Shown here piece after piece: positions 9,774 through 20,955 of a DNA stretch of 64,000 bases (position 1 is its first letter; every line of letters begins with the position of its first letter). This DNA comes from Enterococcus sp. BWR-S5 (lineage in GTDB: Bacteria > Bacillota > Bacilli > Lactobacillales > Enterococcaceae). The notes under the pieces are model-generated. The model was given only the letters and a program-made list of their open reading frames with translations. It made no database searches and had not been told where the DNA came from. The DNA is taken from assembly GCF_016745255.1 (NCBI RefSeq), contig NZ_JADOEQ010000014.1, forward strand, positions 1 to 64,000, given 5' to 3'. Both the position numbers and the translations under genes were made by a program.

Positions 9774-11115
9774 TCATTCCTCCTTGAATATATCCTTGTG
9801 CTGTTAATGCTTTTCGAAGCTGTAAAACAGCGGTGTAGGTAGCTAAAATATAGACGTTTTCCGTAGGTAATTCCTTGATGGCGTCAATCACCTTTTCAAG
9901 GTCAGCGATTTCAGTCAGTTTATCTTCAGAGATACCGGCAACCTTTAGGCGCAATGCCATATCCTTATGACGGTCACCACCGGCAATTACTGCGGGGATT
10001 TCCATTTCGGCAAAGGCTTCATGATTACCATCCCAAATCCAGCTGACATCAATACCATCTGCATAATTGGCATTCAGTAAGGATACTAGAGAGAAGGGAT
10101 AGGGTGAAAGCCCAATCATATCAACCACCTGGTTTAGGCCAACAGGATTTTTTACGAGTACAAGGGTACAACGCTTGTCGCCAATTTGAATAACTTCCTG
10201 TCTGCCAAAGACTTTTTCATCGTAGCTTAAGCCGGCCTTGATTTTTTCCCTAGAGACACCATAATGCTCAGCGACTGCTGTTGCAGCAAGGGCATTATAG
10301 ATGTTATACATTCCACCTACTGCAATATCATAGGTACCGCCGTCAATTACAAATTCAGCAGAAACATTGTCCATCGCTGTTACTTCCGTTAGTTGGACAT
10401 CCAACTCAGGACGTTTGAAATCACAGTTTGGGCAATAATATTTACCAAGATTCGCATAAGTAATCATTTTGTAGTGCAGGATATGATGACATTTAGGACA
10501 AAGAACGCCATCTGTGTTGTAATGCGCCATCTGTTCATGATCCGGCTGATGATTGAAGCCGTAGTATTTTCTTGGATTAACAGTATCCACAGAATTAAAA
10601 ATCGGTGAATCACCATTGCATAAAATCGGTGCGTCCGGTGAAGCGGCTGCACCTTCGACAATCAAACGATAGGTCGTATAAATCTCACCATAACGGTCCA
10701 TTTGATCTCGAAAAATGTTGGTAAATAAAAATAGCTTTGGCTTCACATATTTGGTGACTGTACTCAAGCTTGCTTCATCGATTTCCAGTACGGCAAATTT
10801 TTTCTGCCCTTTTTTAGCTTTCGCAGAAAGAAAGGTAGAAACAATCCCTTGAGCCATATTGGCTCCTGTTGGATTTGTCAGTACGTGATCGAACTCCTGC
10901 TTCAGAATATTTACTGTAAGTGCTGTTGTCAGTGTCTTACCATTGGTGCCGGTTACTACAACAATCTCATAATCTTTTGCTAATGTATCTAAAATTTTAG
11001 GGTCTATTTTTAATGCCAGCTGTCCGGGATAGCTGCTTCCGCCTTTGAAAAAGGTTTGCAATACCCACTGTGAGGTTTTTCCGGCCAGGATAGCTAGTTG
11101 GCTTCTAACGCCCAT
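9763..11115 (-). CDS. murT: Lipid II isoglutaminyl synthase, Mur ligase subunit
   Basis: I place the start at 11115 ([12 protein letters not shown]) because GGAGGAGATATC lies directly ahead; a longer start at 11169 has no such site. The 450-residue protein has a Mur-ligase P-loop [13 protein letters not shown], a four-cysteine zinc ribbon (CPKC...CPNC, around residues 205-230) peculiar to MurT, and a C-terminal DUF1727 domain that contacts GatD. It activates the alpha-carboxylate of D-Glu in lipid II with ATP for amidation by GatD-derived ammonia. It is the first gene of the leftward operon murT-gatD. Confidence 0.93.
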   Translation of the reverse strand: MGVRSQLAILAGKTSQWVLQTFFKGGSSYPGQLALKIDPKILDTLAKDYEIVVVTGTNGKTLTTALTVNILKQEFDHVLTNPTGANMAQGIVSTFLSAKAKKGQKKFAVLEIDEASLSTVTKYVKPKLFLFTNIFRDQMDRYGEIYTTYRLIVEGAAASPDAPILCNGDSPIFNSVDTVNPRKYYGFNHQPDHEQMAHYNTDGVLCPKCHHILHYKMITYANLGKYYCPNCDFKRPELDVQLTEVTAMDNVSAEFVIDGGTYDIAVGGMYNIYNALAATAVAEHYGVSREKIKAGLSYDEKVFGRQEVIQIGDKRCTLVLVKNPVGLNQVVDMIGLSPYPFSLVSLLNANYADGIDVSWIWDGNHEAFAEMEIPAVIAGGDRHKDMALRLKVAGISEDKLTEIADLEKVIDAIKELPTENVYILATYTAVLQLRKALTAQGYIQGGMNGV

Positions 11116-11352
11116 GATATCTCCTCCATTATTAGAGTGAACAATCCATGTTCTTTGGACTAAACTCAACCTATAATACCATAATTAGAGAGGCGTGACA
11201 AAGCGGTCTGTCTTTCAAAAACGGATGGTGACAGTCTGTTTTTTCATTAGGAGAAACGAAGAGTAAACAAGACCTTGAGCGTATTGGGATGAGCTGAAAA
11301 TGATTGATGCAGCTAGCTGGTTAAGAAAATATTAAGGATGAGGAAAGTATGC

Positions 11353-11392
11353 AAAAAAAATCCAGCAGGGTATCAAGACATACCTGCTGGAC
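11353..11392 (-). terminator. Terminator of the potassium-channel gene
   Basis: TCCAGCAGG and CCTGCTGGA arms; on the minus strand the stem is followed by a run of T. It lies just downstream of the gene at 11409-12809. Confidence 0.85.
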
Positions 11393-11408
11393 GTAATACT
11401 ACTTTTTG

Positions 11409-12809
11409 TTATCCAATGATGATTTTTTCAGAAGGGTATTCGTAACCTAAATCTCGTGTTTCTTTTGGAATAAACAGCATCAGAGTGTAAAGCATACCGA
11501 TTCGACCAATAAACATTAAGAGGGAAATCATTATTTTCCCGACACTGCTCAAATCATCCGTGATACCAAGGGACAGTCCTGTTGTCCCAAAGGCAGAGGC
11601 GACCTCCACAATGATGGCAATCAACGAATGGTCTTCTGTCGCGGATAGAAAGACAACGGAAAAGAAACACATAAGTAAGGAGAGCATGAAGACAACAACT
11701 GATTTTCGCACATCATCATCATCAATTCGGCGACCGAAGATGTTGACGTTGTCTTCACTCTTGATGAATGAGTAGAGATACAGTCCGATGATGGCAATTG
11801 TTGTTGTACGAACACCACCACCCACAGAGCTAGGACTACAGCCGATAAACATCAGCATTGAGAAAATAATCAGTGTGGTTACTTGAAAATCATTCAATTG
11901 ATTAATCTGTAAGCCGGCATTTCTGGTTGTCATCGAATAAAACATGGAGGTAATCCACCGGTTTGTTTCGGTCATATCTGCGAAGAGATGGTTTCGTTCC
12001 AATAAGTAGATTAATAGCGTGCCGCCAATAAACAAAATGACAAAGGCCAGGATCGCTATTTTACTAAATAGAGAGAATCGAAATGGGAGTCCGCGCTTTT
12101 TCTTTTTGAAAAACAACCACTCTCGAAACTCCATCAGTACCGGAAAACCGATACCGCCAATGAAAATCAAAAACATCATGATAATTAAAAATAAATAGTC
12201 ATCGGCAAAAGGGATAATCGAATCACCAGTAACATCAAAGCCTGAGTTTGTTACGGCAGAAATCGATTGATAGAAACCATAGAAAATGGCATCTCGCCAG
12301 TTATCATAATAGTCGGAGAAATAAAAATAGATAGAAAAGAATGCACCGAAAATAACTTGAAACCATAGCAAGATGGAAAAAGTAATCCGAATCAAGCGAA
12401 CAATTCCGCTTAATTTAGGCTGATTCATATCTGTCATAATCAGCTGACGCTGCTTCAATGTAATTCTACGTTTGGATAAAATGATGAAGGCTGTTGAAAT
12501 CATCATGATTCCCAGACCGCCGACTTGAAAAAGAACTTCAAGCAGAACAATACCTCGATCATTAAAAACTGTATGAATGTCAAAGGTTGTCAACCCAGTC
12601 ACGCTAACAGTGCTGACCGCCATAAAAAACATATCTAAAAACGGAACCTTCGATCCGGGCACTCTAAAAATAGGCAGATAAAACAAAATTAGTGAAATAA
12701 TGGTCATCAAAATATAATAGCTGACAATGATTTGGATTGAAGAAAAATGTTCCTGAATGAACTGGCGTACTTTCTTCTGAGAACGCCAGAGAAAACGACT
12801 GAAAAACAT
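11409..12809 (-). CDS. ktrB: TrkH/KtrB-family potassium uptake protein
   Basis: This 466-residue membrane protein has the fourfold helix-pore-helix repeat of Trk/Ktr K+ translocators. Selectivity-loop segments are visible as TVSVTGLTTFD (near residue 71), SAVTNSGFDVTGDS (near 188), MTTRNAGLQINQ (near 295) and AFGTTGLSLGITD (near 410). Each holds the expected filter Gly. KtrB-type channels work with a cytosolic RCK subunit (KtrA), which is not in this window. N-terminal residues about 1-25 are basic and cytoplasmic. The gene is monocistronic, read left, with an AGGAGGC site before the ATG. Confidence 0.85.
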   Translation of the reverse strand: MFFSRFLWRSQKKVRQFIQEHFSSIQIIVSYYILMTIISLILFYLPIFRVPGSKVPFLDMFFMAVSTVSVTGLTTFDIHTVFNDRGIVLLEVLFQVGGLGIMMISTAFIILSKRRITLKQRQLIMTDMNQPKLSGIVRLIRITFSILLWFQVIFGAFFSIYFYFSDYYDNWRDAIFYGFYQSISAVTNSGFDVTGDSIIPFADDYLFLIIMMFLIFIGGIGFPVLMEFREWLFFKKKKRGLPFRFSLFSKIAILAFVILFIGGTLLIYLLERNHLFADMTETNRWITSMFYSMTTRNAGLQINQLNDFQVTTLIIFSMLMFIGCSPSSVGGGVRTTTIAIIGLYLYSFIKSEDNVNIFGRRIDDDDVRKSVVVFMLSLLMCFFSVVFLSATEDHSLIAIIVEVASAFGTTGLSLGITDDLSSVGKIMISLLMFIGRIGMLYTLMLFIPKETRDLGYEYPSEKIIIG

Positions 12810-13120
12810 GGTAAGCCTCCTACAATATCAATAGATAAAGTATAGCAGAAAAACGTGTCGACGGAACGAAGAAAAACACTGGAAATTATTAACAACTTAG
12901 AAAAGCAGAAAAGATGTATAGCTCTAAAGGATATTTTTAGAATAGTAATGAAAAAAATTGGAGAGGACATCTGACAAAGAATTAAGGAAGTTGGCGTTGA
13001 AGATATTGATTTAATAGGCTTGCAACAAGAGCGTGCGATGATGCAACCAATCGGCTATTGTAACTTTTAGAGAAATTACTTACTATAAAATGGATGAAGG
13101 AATGAAAGCGGAGGAGAAAA
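12810..13120. other. Intergenic region with a coding-like remnant
   Basis: On the plus strand around 12949-13069 a short frame reads KEVGVEDIDLIGLQQERAMM before a stop, interrupted upstream by TGA. It may be the tail of a decayed gene, but I cannot assign a family. The remainder holds the promoters of ktrB (-) and the XRE gene (+). Confidence 0.25.
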
Positions 13121-13651
13121 ATGTTTAGTGAAAAATTAAAAGAGTTAAGGACAAAAAAAGGAATCTCACAAGAAGAGTTGTCAGAGCTGCTGGATGTGTC
13201 CCGCCAATCAATCTCACGTTACGAGAATGGAACGGCCCAACCCGATTTTGATAAGCTATTAATGTTTTCGAACTATTTTGAGGTATCTATCGATTTTCTG
13301 TTGGGAAATCAACTAAAGGAAGAGAACAGTGCATCTGTTGGTTTGGAAGGTAGAAACAAGATAACTATTATCAGCAAGATTGATGGAAAAATGTCTTCTT
13401 TTTACAAGTTCAGCTTGTCTCCTGTTTATGGGAAGAAAGAGTATCATCCTGAGGTAATGCTTCTGGGGATAGATGGCCACAGCTTTTGGGGAGATAGTAC
13501 TGTTGCGTTGGGCTGGTATAAAGAACGGGCAGATGCAGAAGCCGAGCTTAGAGAGATATTGGAAGCAATGTCTCAAGGCAAGCCGGCGTATGATTTACGC
13601 TATTTTGTTGGTACGAAAAAAAGAGGCGTGTTTGATTTTGAGATGGAATAA
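13121..13651 (+). CDS. XRE-family transcriptional regulator with a C-terminal domain
   Basis: This 176-residue protein has an N-terminal helix-turn-helix (residues about 5-60; ISQEELSELLDVSRQSISRYENG) typical of Cro/C1-type regulators. It is followed by a roughly 100-residue domain without a family I recognise (NKITIISKIDGKMSSFYKF ... EAELREILEAMSQGKPAYD). The layout suits a ligand-responsive single-gene regulator. The ribosome site is GGAGGAG. It is monocistronic with its own terminator. Its target is unknown. Confidence 0.75.
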   Translation: MFSEKLKELRTKKGISQEELSELLDVSRQSISRYENGTAQPDFDKLLMFSNYFEVSIDFLLGNQLKEENSASVGLEGRNKITIISKIDGKMSSFYKFSLSPVYGKKEYHPEVMLLGIDGHSFWGDSTVALGWYKERADAEAELREILEAMSQGKPAYDLRYFVGTKKRGVFDFEME

Positions 13652-13690
13652 ATGAGGTGCAACTAATTGAATGGGGCCTTTTCATTGAAT

Positions 13691-13738
13691 AAAGAGGGGA
13701 GCAATCGATGATAAAGTCGATTGCTCTCTTCTATTTTG
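13691..13738 (+). terminator. Intrinsic terminator
   Basis: GAGCAATCGA pairs with TCGATTGCTC, extended by AGAG-type flanks and followed by T-rich sequence. It ends the XRE regulator transcript. Confidence 0.85.
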
Positions 13739-13810
13739 TTCGATTGAGGAGCAAACTTTAAAAATTTTCAGCAAAAGAAATCTCTTACTATCCTATTGTT
13801 CGAATTTACC

Positions 13811-13836
13811 ACTATAAAAAACTTCGATTTTATAGT
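13811..13836. promoter_or_regulatory. Inverted repeat upstream of tdk
   Basis: A perfect 9-bp inverted repeat, ACTATAAAA and TTTTATAGT, separated by eight bases, lies about 40 bp before the tdk start and overlaps possible -10 sequences. It could be an operator or simply a promoter hairpin. Confidence 0.4.
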
Positions 13837-13875
13837 AAAATACGAAAGGAACGAAATGAAAGGTGACAGTGAGAG

Positions 13876-14454
13876 ATGGCACAACTATTTTTTAAATATG
13901 GCGCAATGAATAGCGGAAAGACAATCGAAATTTTAAAGGTTGCACATAATTACGAAGAACAGGATAAGCCTGTTGTTTTGATGACAAGTGGACTTGATAC
14001 GCGAGATGGTGTCGGCATGGTTTCCAGTCGGATTGGTCTGAAGCGTGAAGCAATTCCTATTTTTGAAGATACGAATGTGTATGATGTAGTCAAAGCACTG
14101 GATGTACAGCCGTATTGTATCCTAGTCGATGAATCTCAATTTTTGAGTAAGCACCATGTCATTGAGTTTGCGACAGTAGTAGATGAGTTGAATATCCCAG
14201 TTATGGCGTTTGGGTTGAAAAATGATTTTCGAAATGAGTTGTTTGAAGGCTCTAAGTATCTGTTGCTTTATGCAGATAAAATTGAGGAATTGAAAACAAT
14301 CTGTTGGTTCTGTCATAAAAAAGCAATAATGAATCTTCATTATATAAACGGTCAACCGGTTTATGAAGGCGATCAAGTTCAGATTGGCGGCAATGAGGCC
14401 TACTATCCGGTATGCAGAAAACACTATTTTCATCCAAAAGATCGGATGGATTAG
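13876..14454 (+). CDS. tdk: Thymidine kinase
   Basis: This 192-residue type II thymidine kinase phosphorylates deoxythymidine for salvage. It has a P-loop in GAMNSGKT (residues 9-16), the Walker B-like LVDESQFL, the lasso-loop region and zinc-binding cysteines (CWFCHKKA and a C-terminal C-x-x-H in VCRKHYF). The length is normal (about 190-200 aa). It opens the conserved block tdk-prfA-prmC-sua5-glyA found in enterococci and lactobacilli; a gap of 266 bp before prfA suggests a separate promoter for prfA. Confidence 0.93.
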   Translation: MAQLFFKYGAMNSGKTIEILKVAHNYEEQDKPVVLMTSGLDTRDGVGMVSSRIGLKREAIPIFEDTNVYDVVKALDVQPYCILVDESQFLSKHHVIEFATVVDELNIPVMAFGLKNDFRNELFEGSKYLLLYADKIEELKTICWFCHKKAIMNLHYINGQPVYEGDQVQIGGNEAYYPVCRKHYFHPKDRMD

Positions 14455-14720
14455 CTGTCCGGATTGAATGAATAGGAAGGCTCGGTTAGTTTTATGTCAA
14501 GGCTGTGCTTGTAAGAGCTTGAAGTGATAAAACGACTGAAAGACAGCGTATTAAGTCTGAAATGTTGAGATATCTAGCAACAGAGATAAAGAAAATTGGT
14601 AAAAATAGGGAAGCAACACTTCTTATAGGAACCTTGTACTTGCCGCATCAGCCCTGCCATGCAATTGTCGTGTGTTAGAGCAAACAGATTCATCCATATT
14701 ATTATAAAGGAGCTACAAAC

Positions 14721-15794
14721 ATGTACGATCAGTTACAATCGATAGAAGATCGCTATGAGGAATTGGGAGAGCTGTTAAGCGATCCTGAGGTAATTAGCGA
14801 TACGAAACGCTTCATGCAGTTATCAAAGGAAGAAGCGAATACAAGAGAAACAGTGGAGACATACCGTCGCTATAAAAAGGTTATTGAGGGAATCAAAGAG
14901 GCAGAAGAGCTACTGGGAGAAAACCTTGATGCAGAAATGGCGGAAATGGCCAAAGAAGAATTATCAGATTTAAAGAAAGAAAAAGAGGTTTTGGAAGAAA
15001 AAATTAAAATTTTGCTGCTTCCAAAAGATCCAAATGATGATAAGAACATTATCATGGAAATCCGTGGCGCTGCAGGTGGAGACGAAGCGGCATTATTTGC
15101 GGGTGATTTATTTAATATGTATCAGAAGTATGCCGAGGCTCAGGGCTGGAGATCAGAGGTATTGGAAGCCAATATCACAGGTATCGGCGGATATAAAGAA
15201 GTAATCATGATGATTAGTGGAGACAATGTCTTCTCAAAACTGAAATATGAGAGTGGGGCACATCGGGTTCAGCGTGTACCGTCAACTGAATCTCAAGGTA
15301 GAATTCATACTTCTACAGCGACTGTTGTTGTGATGCCGGAAGCGGAAGAAGTAGAAATTGATATTGCGGACAAAGATATCCGTACAGATATTTATCATGC
15401 CAGCGGTGCCGGCGGACAGCACGTCAATAAGACAGCTTCTGCTGTACGTCTGACACACATTCCAACGGGTGTTGTTGTTGCGATGCAGGATGAGCGTTCA
15501 CAGTTGAAAAACCGTGACAAGGCGATGAAGGTTTTGCGTGCCAGAGTTTATGACATCATTCAGCAGGAAGCACAAAGCGAGTATGATGCAAACCGTAAAT
15601 CAGCAGTAGGAACAGGAGACCGTTCTGAACGTATCCGTACCTATAATTTCCCGCAAAATCGTGTGACCGATCACCGAATTGGTTTAACAATCCAAAAGCT
15701 GGATCAAATTTTGGCTGGAAAGCTGGATGAAATCATTGATGCACTGGTTCTTTACGATCAAACATCGAAGCTGGAAGAGATGCAGAATGGCTAA
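14721..15794 (+). CDS. prfA: Peptide chain release factor 1
   Basis: This 357-residue protein recognises UAA and UAG at the ribosome and triggers peptide release. The GGQ motif is present ([12 protein letters not shown], near residue 230), and the tripeptide anticodon loop reads PST ([14 protein letters not shown]), close to the usual PxT of RF1. An N-terminal helical domain precedes these. The ribosome site is AAGGAG. It overlaps prmC by 8 bp, whose product methylates the Gln of this same GGQ motif. Confidence 0.96.
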   Translation: MYDQLQSIEDRYEELGELLSDPEVISDTKRFMQLSKEEANTRETVETYRRYKKVIEGIKEAEELLGENLDAEMAEMAKEELSDLKKEKEVLEEKIKILLLPKDPNDDKNIIMEIRGAAGGDEAALFAGDLFNMYQKYAEAQGWRSEVLEANITGIGGYKEVIMMISGDNVFSKLKYESGAHRVQRVPSTESQGRIHTSTATVVVMPEAEEVEIDIADKDIRTDIYHASGAGGQHVNKTASAVRLTHIPTGVVVAMQDERSQLKNRDKAMKVLRARVYDIIQQEAQSEYDANRKSAVGTGDRSERIRTYNFPQNRVTDHRIGLTIQKLDQILAGKLDEIIDALVLYDQTSKLEEMQNG

Positions 15795-16620
15795 CAATTA
15801 TTTTGAAGTCCTGAAACGGGCTTCTTCTTTTTTAGAGGAAAATGGTAAAGAGGGACACGCAATCGAGTATCTTTTTCTGGAAAGAAAGGGCTGGTCTAAA
15901 ACAGAGTGGCTTTTGCATATGAGGGAAGAGGCTTCTCAGGAAGACCAAAAGCAGATTGCGGCTGATTTAGAACAGCTGATGGAAGACCATCCACCACAAT
16001 ATTTACTAGGCTACAGTGATTTCTACGGGCATCACTTTTCAGTAAGTCAAGCGACATTGATTCCACGTCCGGAAACGGAAGAGCTGGTAGAGCATTGCTT
16101 GAACGAAAATGAGCAGGAATCTTTGACGGTTGTTGATGTGGGAACCGGAACGGGGGCAATCGCTGTCAGCTTGAAGCTGGCTCGACCGAACTGGCAGGTA
16201 TTGGCTGTAGATTTATCAGAGGAAGCACTGGCGGTTGCTGAAAAAAATGCGGCAGACCTCGGTGCAGATGTATCCTTCTTTTGGGGAAATGGGCTTGCAC
16301 CGGTACGCGATAGAAAAATTGACATCCTTATTTCTAATCCACCCTATATCAGCGAAGAAGAGTGGGAGCTGATGGATGATAGTGTGAAAAAATATGAGCC
16401 GCATATGGCGTTGTTTGCGGAAAATCAAGGGCTGGCAATCTATGAACAGCTGATTAGAGAAGCAAAGGAATGTCTTGCACCGAAGGGCAAAATTTATTTT
16501 GAAATAGGCTTTCAACAAGGGGCTATAGTGAAACAGCTGATAGAAGCTGCGTTTCCTGAAAAAGAGGTAAGAGTCGAGCAGGATCTTTCAGGCAATGATC
16601 GCATGGTTATTGCAGACTGA
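15787..16620 (+). CDS. prmC: Release factor glutamine N5-methyltransferase
   Basis: The start at 15787 lies inside the end of prfA and gives a 277-residue protein. The N-terminal helical domain (residues about 5-75) recognises the release factor. The methyltransferase domain shows the SAM loop [15 protein letters not shown] and the catalytic ISNPPYI motif, which is diagnostic of Gln/Asn N-methyltransferases. It methylates the GGQ glutamine of RF1 and RF2 to speed termination. The 8-bp overlap with prfA indicates coupled translation. Confidence 0.94.
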   Translation: MANNYFEVLKRASSFLEENGKEGHAIEYLFLERKGWSKTEWLLHMREEASQEDQKQIAADLEQLMEDHPPQYLLGYSDFYGHHFSVSQATLIPRPETEELVEHCLNENEQESLTVVDVGTGTGAIAVSLKLARPNWQVLAVDLSEEALAVAEKNAADLGADVSFFWGNGLAPVRDRKIDILISNPPYISEEEWELMDDSVKKYEPHMALFAENQGLAIYEQLIREAKECLAPKGKIYFEIGFQQGAIVKQLIEAAFPEKEVRVEQDLSGNDRMVIAD

Positions 16621-16647
16621 GGAATAGCGAGAGAGGGAGGAATAAGC

Positions 16648-17673
16648 ATGGAAACAAAACGATTTACAGCGAAGGATATCAAGGAAGCAGCTGCTTGTCT
16701 AAAGCAAGGTCAATTAGTTTCTTTTCCGACAGAGACAGTCTATGGTCTGGGCGCAAATGCCCTCTCAGAAGCTGCAGTCAAACAGGTCTATGAAGTAAAA
16801 GGACGACCAAGTGACAACCCGCTGATTGTTCACGTGAGTAGTCAAGAGATGATGGAAAACTATGTGGCAGAGCTTCCCGAAGAAGCCTGTCGTTTGATCG
16901 AGCACTTCTGGCCGGGACCTCTAACCTTAATCTTGCCGATGAAGGAGGGAACCTTTTCATCCGCCGTTACTGGTGGGCTCAATACGGTTGCCTTTCGAAT
17001 GCCCGATAATCGTTTGACATTGGAGCTGATTAAAGAGGCGGATATTCCTTTAGTGGGACCAAGTGCGAACACGTCAGGAAAACCAAGTCCTACGACAGCA
17101 GATCATGTGTACCACGATTTACAGGGGAAAATTGCCGGTATTCTTGATGGTGGTGCTGCTGAAATTGGTGTGGAATCAACGGTGTTGGACCTAACAGATA
17201 AGCTGGCCGGTCCAACGATTTTACGACCTGGAGCAGTAACCAGAGAGGAATTGGCAAAGGTTATCGGTAACGTGTCAATGGATGGGCATTTACTAGGTGA
17301 GAAGGAAGTGCCAAAAGCGCCGGGGATGAAATACAAGCATTACTCTCCGGAAGTGCCGGTTTGGATTGTTCAAAATACACCTGAAAACTGGACTGAGGCT
17401 GTCGATTGGGCAGTGACGCAGAACCAACAGGTTGGTTTGTTTGCAGCTGAGAATATTCTGCAGCTGTTTAAAGAAAATCCCTCGGTTGTAGGCTATTCTT
17501 TTGGCGAGGATACGGTAGAACACGCAGCAAAGTATCTTTTTTCGGGACTTCGTGCGTTGGATGAAACAGCAGCAGAGATAATTTTTGCCCCGGCTTTTCC
17601 TGAAACGGGGTTAGGTGAAGCTTATATGAACCGGCTAAAGAAAGCTGCGAATCAAAATTTTTTCAAAAACTGA
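16648..17673 (+). CDS. ywlC: L-threonylcarbamoyladenylate synthase (Sua5 type)
   Basis: This 341-residue two-domain enzyme has a YrdC/TsaC-like fold (residues about 1-195; QLVSFPTETVYGLGANA, KGRPSDNPLIVHV, GPTILRPGAVT) and a C-terminal Sua5 domain (about 220-341; GMKYKHYSPEVPVWIV). It makes threonylcarbamoyl-AMP from Thr, bicarbonate and ATP, the first step of t6A37 tRNA modification. It follows prmC by 27 bp with a GGGAGGA site and is part of the same operon. Confidence 0.92.
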   Translation: METKRFTAKDIKEAAACLKQGQLVSFPTETVYGLGANALSEAAVKQVYEVKGRPSDNPLIVHVSSQEMMENYVAELPEEACRLIEHFWPGPLTLILPMKEGTFSSAVTGGLNTVAFRMPDNRLTLELIKEADIPLVGPSANTSGKPSPTTADHVYHDLQGKIAGILDGGAAEIGVESTVLDLTDKLAGPTILRPGAVTREELAKVIGNVSMDGHLLGEKEVPKAPGMKYKHYSPEVPVWIVQNTPENWTEAVDWAVTQNQQVGLFAAENILQLFKENPSVVGYSFGEDTVEHAAKYLFSGLRALDETAAEIIFAPAFPETGLGEAYMNRLKKAANQNFFKN

Positions 17674-17745
17674 ACGCTTTTTCAAGTAGTCCGGTATGAA
17701 TTATGATACAATCGAAACAAGAAATTAAATGAGGTGTTGTCAACT

Positions 17746-18984
17746 ATGAATTATCAAGAATTTGATCCAGAGGTTTGGGAAGCAATTGGAAAAGAAAAAG
17801 AACGTCAGGAAAACAATCTAGAGCTAATCGCTTCTGAAAATGTTGTTTCTGAAGGCGTGATGGCTGCTCAGGGAAGCATCCTGACGAACAAATATGCAGA
17901 AGGCTATCCAGGTCGCCGCTATTATGGTGGTTGCGAGTATGTCGATATCGTTGAAAATCTGGCGATTGATCGTGCGAAGGAATTGTTTGGCGCGGCATTT
18001 GCCAATGTACAGCCTCATTCCGGCTCACAGGCGAATACTGCAGCGTATCTATCATTGATTGAACCGGGCGATACAGTGATGGGAATGGATTTATCTGCAG
18101 GAGGACACTTGACTCACGGTTCACCCGTGAATTTCAGCGGGAAAACTTATAATTTTGTCAGCTATGGTGTTGATCCTGTAACTGAAGTAATTGATTACAA
18201 TGTAGTACGCATCTTGGCAAGAGAGCATCAGCCAAAGCTGATTGTTGCCGGAGCAAGTGCGTATTCACGAACTATTGATTTTGAAAAATTTCGTGAAATT
18301 GCGGATGAAATTGGTGCGAAGCTGATGGTCGACATGGCGCATATCGCCGGACTGGTAGCGGCAGGTCTTCATCCGAACCCAGTACCGTTTGCTGACATTA
18401 CAACATCTACGACCCATAAAACATTACGCGGCCCACGCGGCGGCTTGATTTTGACAAATGATGAAGAGTTGGCGAAGAAAATCAATAGCAACATCTTCCC
18501 TGGTATTCAAGGGGGACCGTTGGAGCATGTGATTGCGGGGAAAGCAGTTGCTTTCAAAGAAGCACTTAATCAGGATTTCAAGGATTACAGTGAGCAGGTT
18601 ATTGAGAATGCAAAAGCAATGACAAAGGTATTCAATCAGGCTCCGGAAGCGCGTTTGATTAGCGGTGCAACAGATAATCACTTGCTGCTGATTGATGTGA
18701 CTGGCTTTGGTTTAAACGGGAAAGAAGCCGAAGCATTGCTAGACACTGTGAATATCACGGTCAATAAAAACTCTATTCCATTTGAACAGCTTAGCCCTTT
18801 CAAAACAAGTGGTATCCGTATTGGGACACCGGCAATTACAACAAGAGGATTCAAAGAAGAGGACTCTGTCGAAGTGGCAAAATTGATTGTTAAAGCGTTG
18901 AATAACCATGAAGACGAAGCAGCCTTAGCACATGTAAAAGCTGCTGTTAAGGAACTGACACAAAAACATCCATTATATAAATAA
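17746..18984 (+). CDS. glyA: Serine hydroxymethyltransferase
   Basis: I choose ATG 17746, spaced correctly from GAGGTG; a GTG at 17734 lies within that ribosome site. The 412-residue PLP enzyme converts Ser and tetrahydrofolate to Gly and 5,10-methylene-THF. PLP-lysine motif [15 protein letters not shown] and the cofactor-binding [11 protein letters not shown] are intact. A possible promoter with a TACAAT -10 lies at about 17706. In related genomes glyA is followed closely by upp; here about 8.9 kb separates them. Confidence 0.95.
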   Translation: MNYQEFDPEVWEAIGKEKERQENNLELIASENVVSEGVMAAQGSILTNKYAEGYPGRRYYGGCEYVDIVENLAIDRAKELFGAAFANVQPHSGSQANTAAYLSLIEPGDTVMGMDLSAGGHLTHGSPVNFSGKTYNFVSYGVDPVTEVIDYNVVRILAREHQPKLIVAGASAYSRTIDFEKFREIADEIGAKLMVDMAHIAGLVAAGLHPNPVPFADITTSTTHKTLRGPRGGLILTNDEELAKKINSNIFPGIQGGPLEHVIAGKAVAFKEALNQDFKDYSEQVIENAKAMTKVFNQAPEARLISGATDNHLLLIDVTGFGLNGKEAEALLDTVNITVNKNSIPFEQLSPFKTSGIRIGTPAITTRGFKEEDSVEVAKLIVKALNNHEDEAALAHVKAAVKELTQKHPLYK

Positions 18985-19026
18985 GAAAAGGCCGGCTGTG
19001 ATAACTATGTTATAGCCGTCCATGTA

Positions 19027-19072
19027 AAAAGATGCGTTGAAAGCTCTGCTTTCAACGCATCTTTTTTTGTAA
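19027..19072 (+). terminator. glyA terminator
   Basis: A perfect stem AAAGATGCGTTGAAAGC with its complement and a TCTGC loop is followed by T7. A smaller hairpin lies just before it (GGCTGTGATA/TATAGCC). Confidence 0.93.
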
Positions 19073-19954
19073 AGTAAATCATTGTGTACCCCATCCTGTT
19101 TCACTTAAGGCGTACAGCTTCAAACCATCTGCTTTGTTATGAGAGCTGCAAATATCAAAGAAAGTCTGGTTATATGTTTCAATCAAAGACTGCTACTCCC
19201 GTTACATCCCTTGATTGTCTAATACAGAGTGCAAACTTTCTATTGACTCCTCACTGCGATACATAATGACTCCTTACTACTTGCATGTTTCGAGTCACTC
19301 AGCCAAAATTTATGAGGGGTTAAGGCTGGGTTCTCGATTGACTTATACAGTCAGTCTTCTCGTTGTTAACTATCAACCCTGTTTATTCATCATTTTCCCT
19401 TTTTTAAAAATTTCTTGTCTAATGAATCAGACAAGCCCATCAACAACATCAGATACAGCTTGATTTCTCTATTTTTGTGATTTTCTCCTATTCAGATACA
19501 GGCATAGATTCATGCAATTATTCAGATTCGGCACAACTTTATAGACAGTGTGGAAGAGTACCGAATGAATGTTTAATTATAGCTATGTTCTTTTTGGGTA
19601 TATGGTCTGTGGTTATCTAATAGATTCTTTTATTTCTATCCTATAGTGTGATTGATAGGTGCATCTATTTTGTGTTTTTTGTTATCCTATCTTTTTGGGG
19701 GTGTACCAGAAAAGATAGAATCATTACTTTGTTGAAAAAAATTTTTGATAACATTATCTGAAAAAAACCACGTATATCAATAAATAAAGACTGTATCCTG
19801 AATAAAATATTATCAGACAATTGTATAACGGGAAAGACAAAAAAGGGAGAATGCTATTTTAACACAAGAATGTTCGGTTTTTTTTAGAAAGTGGGGAAGT
19901 CGGCATTTATTTGCGAAATCTTGTGTTATAATTTCACAAAAGGGAGGAATTATA
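19073..19954. other. Gene-poor AT-rich stretch before the Rgg gene
   Basis: About 880 bp with no supported gene. Short frames here lack ribosome sites. Rgg regulators often respond to short hydrophobic peptides, so I looked for a peptide gene; the only candidate (an 11-residue hydrophobic frame near 19587) has no ribosome site and is not called. Near the Rgg start, TTGTG-N9-CACAA (19921-19939) surrounds a TATAAT-like -10 and could be an autoregulatory operator. Confidence 0.4.
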
Positions 19955-20917
19955 ATGAATGTTGGTGAAGCATTAAAGTTTATTCGGCAAAAAAAAGGGT
20001 ACAAGCAACGGGAAATGACAACAGAGTATATTGACCGGTCTGCTTATTCCAGAATAGAAAATGGAACGCGCTCCATTCGAATCAATGATTTACAGGAGAT
20101 ATTGAATAAGCTGTCCATCCAAGCCGGAGAGTTTTTCAGCTATGCGAACCTTAATAAAGATTACAATCAACAGGAGTTTCGAAACACGTATTACTACTGT
20201 AGAAGTCATCCGGAAGACGAACAGAAAAAGAAAAAATTGTTGGGGTATTATGGTAAGGCGCTGTCAAAAGAGGAGAAGAGCTTAAGAGATATCAGCAATT
20301 ACATCTCAATAAAAAATGGATTTTGTCAGCTTTGGGATGAAGTGGACGCAATTACACAGGAAGAAATTCAGATGATTTATGAATTTCTGATTGATAAAGA
20401 ATATTATTTCCTGTATGACTATATTATCATCTGTAATCTTATTTTTCAGTTTAATGAGGCTCAGGCAGATGCACTCATTATGAAGGCTATCCCTGTTGAG
20501 GATGCAGAGCTGCGTGATTTTGAAACGAAACAGATTGCACACAATGCAGTGCTTAATCTGGTTACAGGACGAATATATGAAGGAAAGTTTGATGAGGCAC
20601 GAAAGTATATTGGCTTGGCAGAAGAACAGGTTAAATCATTCAATGATTATAGTAGTAAAATGCATCTTTATTATACCGCAAACCTGTTAGAGTATATTGT
20701 GAGTGGAAAACCGGAGTACTACTACAAAATTATTAACTACATCAATTTGTTGAAGGACCTTGGCGAGGAGTTGTATGCCTCTGAGCTGTCAAATGAAGTG
20801 CAGACATTGACGCATGGCAATCCGAAGGAAGAAATTCGTAACCATAATTTTTCAGCCAGTCTGACCTATGATATTAATGCCGATACTAGCGGAAATTCAA
20901 CTGATGAAAAGGAATAG
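19955..20917 (+). CDS. Rgg/GadR/MutR-family regulator
   Basis: This 320-residue protein has an N-terminal XRE helix-turn-helix (residues about 5-60; KGYKQREMTTEYIDRSAYSRIENG) followed by an all-helical C-terminal repeat domain of the Rgg type. Rgg proteins are cytosolic regulators, often peptide-pheromone responsive. A GGGAGGAA site precedes the ATG, and an inverted repeat at the promoter suggests self-regulation. It is the first gene of the segment inserted between glyA and upp, next to a type I toxin and a permease. Its ligand and targets are unknown. Confidence 0.8.
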   Translation: MNVGEALKFIRQKKGYKQREMTTEYIDRSAYSRIENGTRSIRINDLQEILNKLSIQAGEFFSYANLNKDYNQQEFRNTYYYCRSHPEDEQKKKKLLGYYGKALSKEEKSLRDISNYISIKNGFCQLWDEVDAITQEEIQMIYEFLIDKEYYFLYDYIIICNLIFQFNEAQADALIMKAIPVEDAELRDFETKQIAHNAVLNLVTGRIYEGKFDEARKYIGLAEEQVKSFNDYSSKMHLYYTANLLEYIVSGKPEYYYKIINYINLLKDLGEELYASELSNEVQTLTHGNPKEEIRNHNFSASLTYDINADTSGNSTDEKE

Positions 20918-20955
20918 AAGCTATTTTGATGACGGCCAAGTATTGAAAATAACTA

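Noticed and set aside
12949-13069. Coding-like fragment upstream of the XRE gene
   Set aside because: Too short and already interrupted by TGA; no family can be named, so it is only mentioned within the intergenic entry.
19084-19463. Short overlapping frames after glyA
   Set aside because: No ribosome sites, overlapping in different frames and no protein-like pattern.
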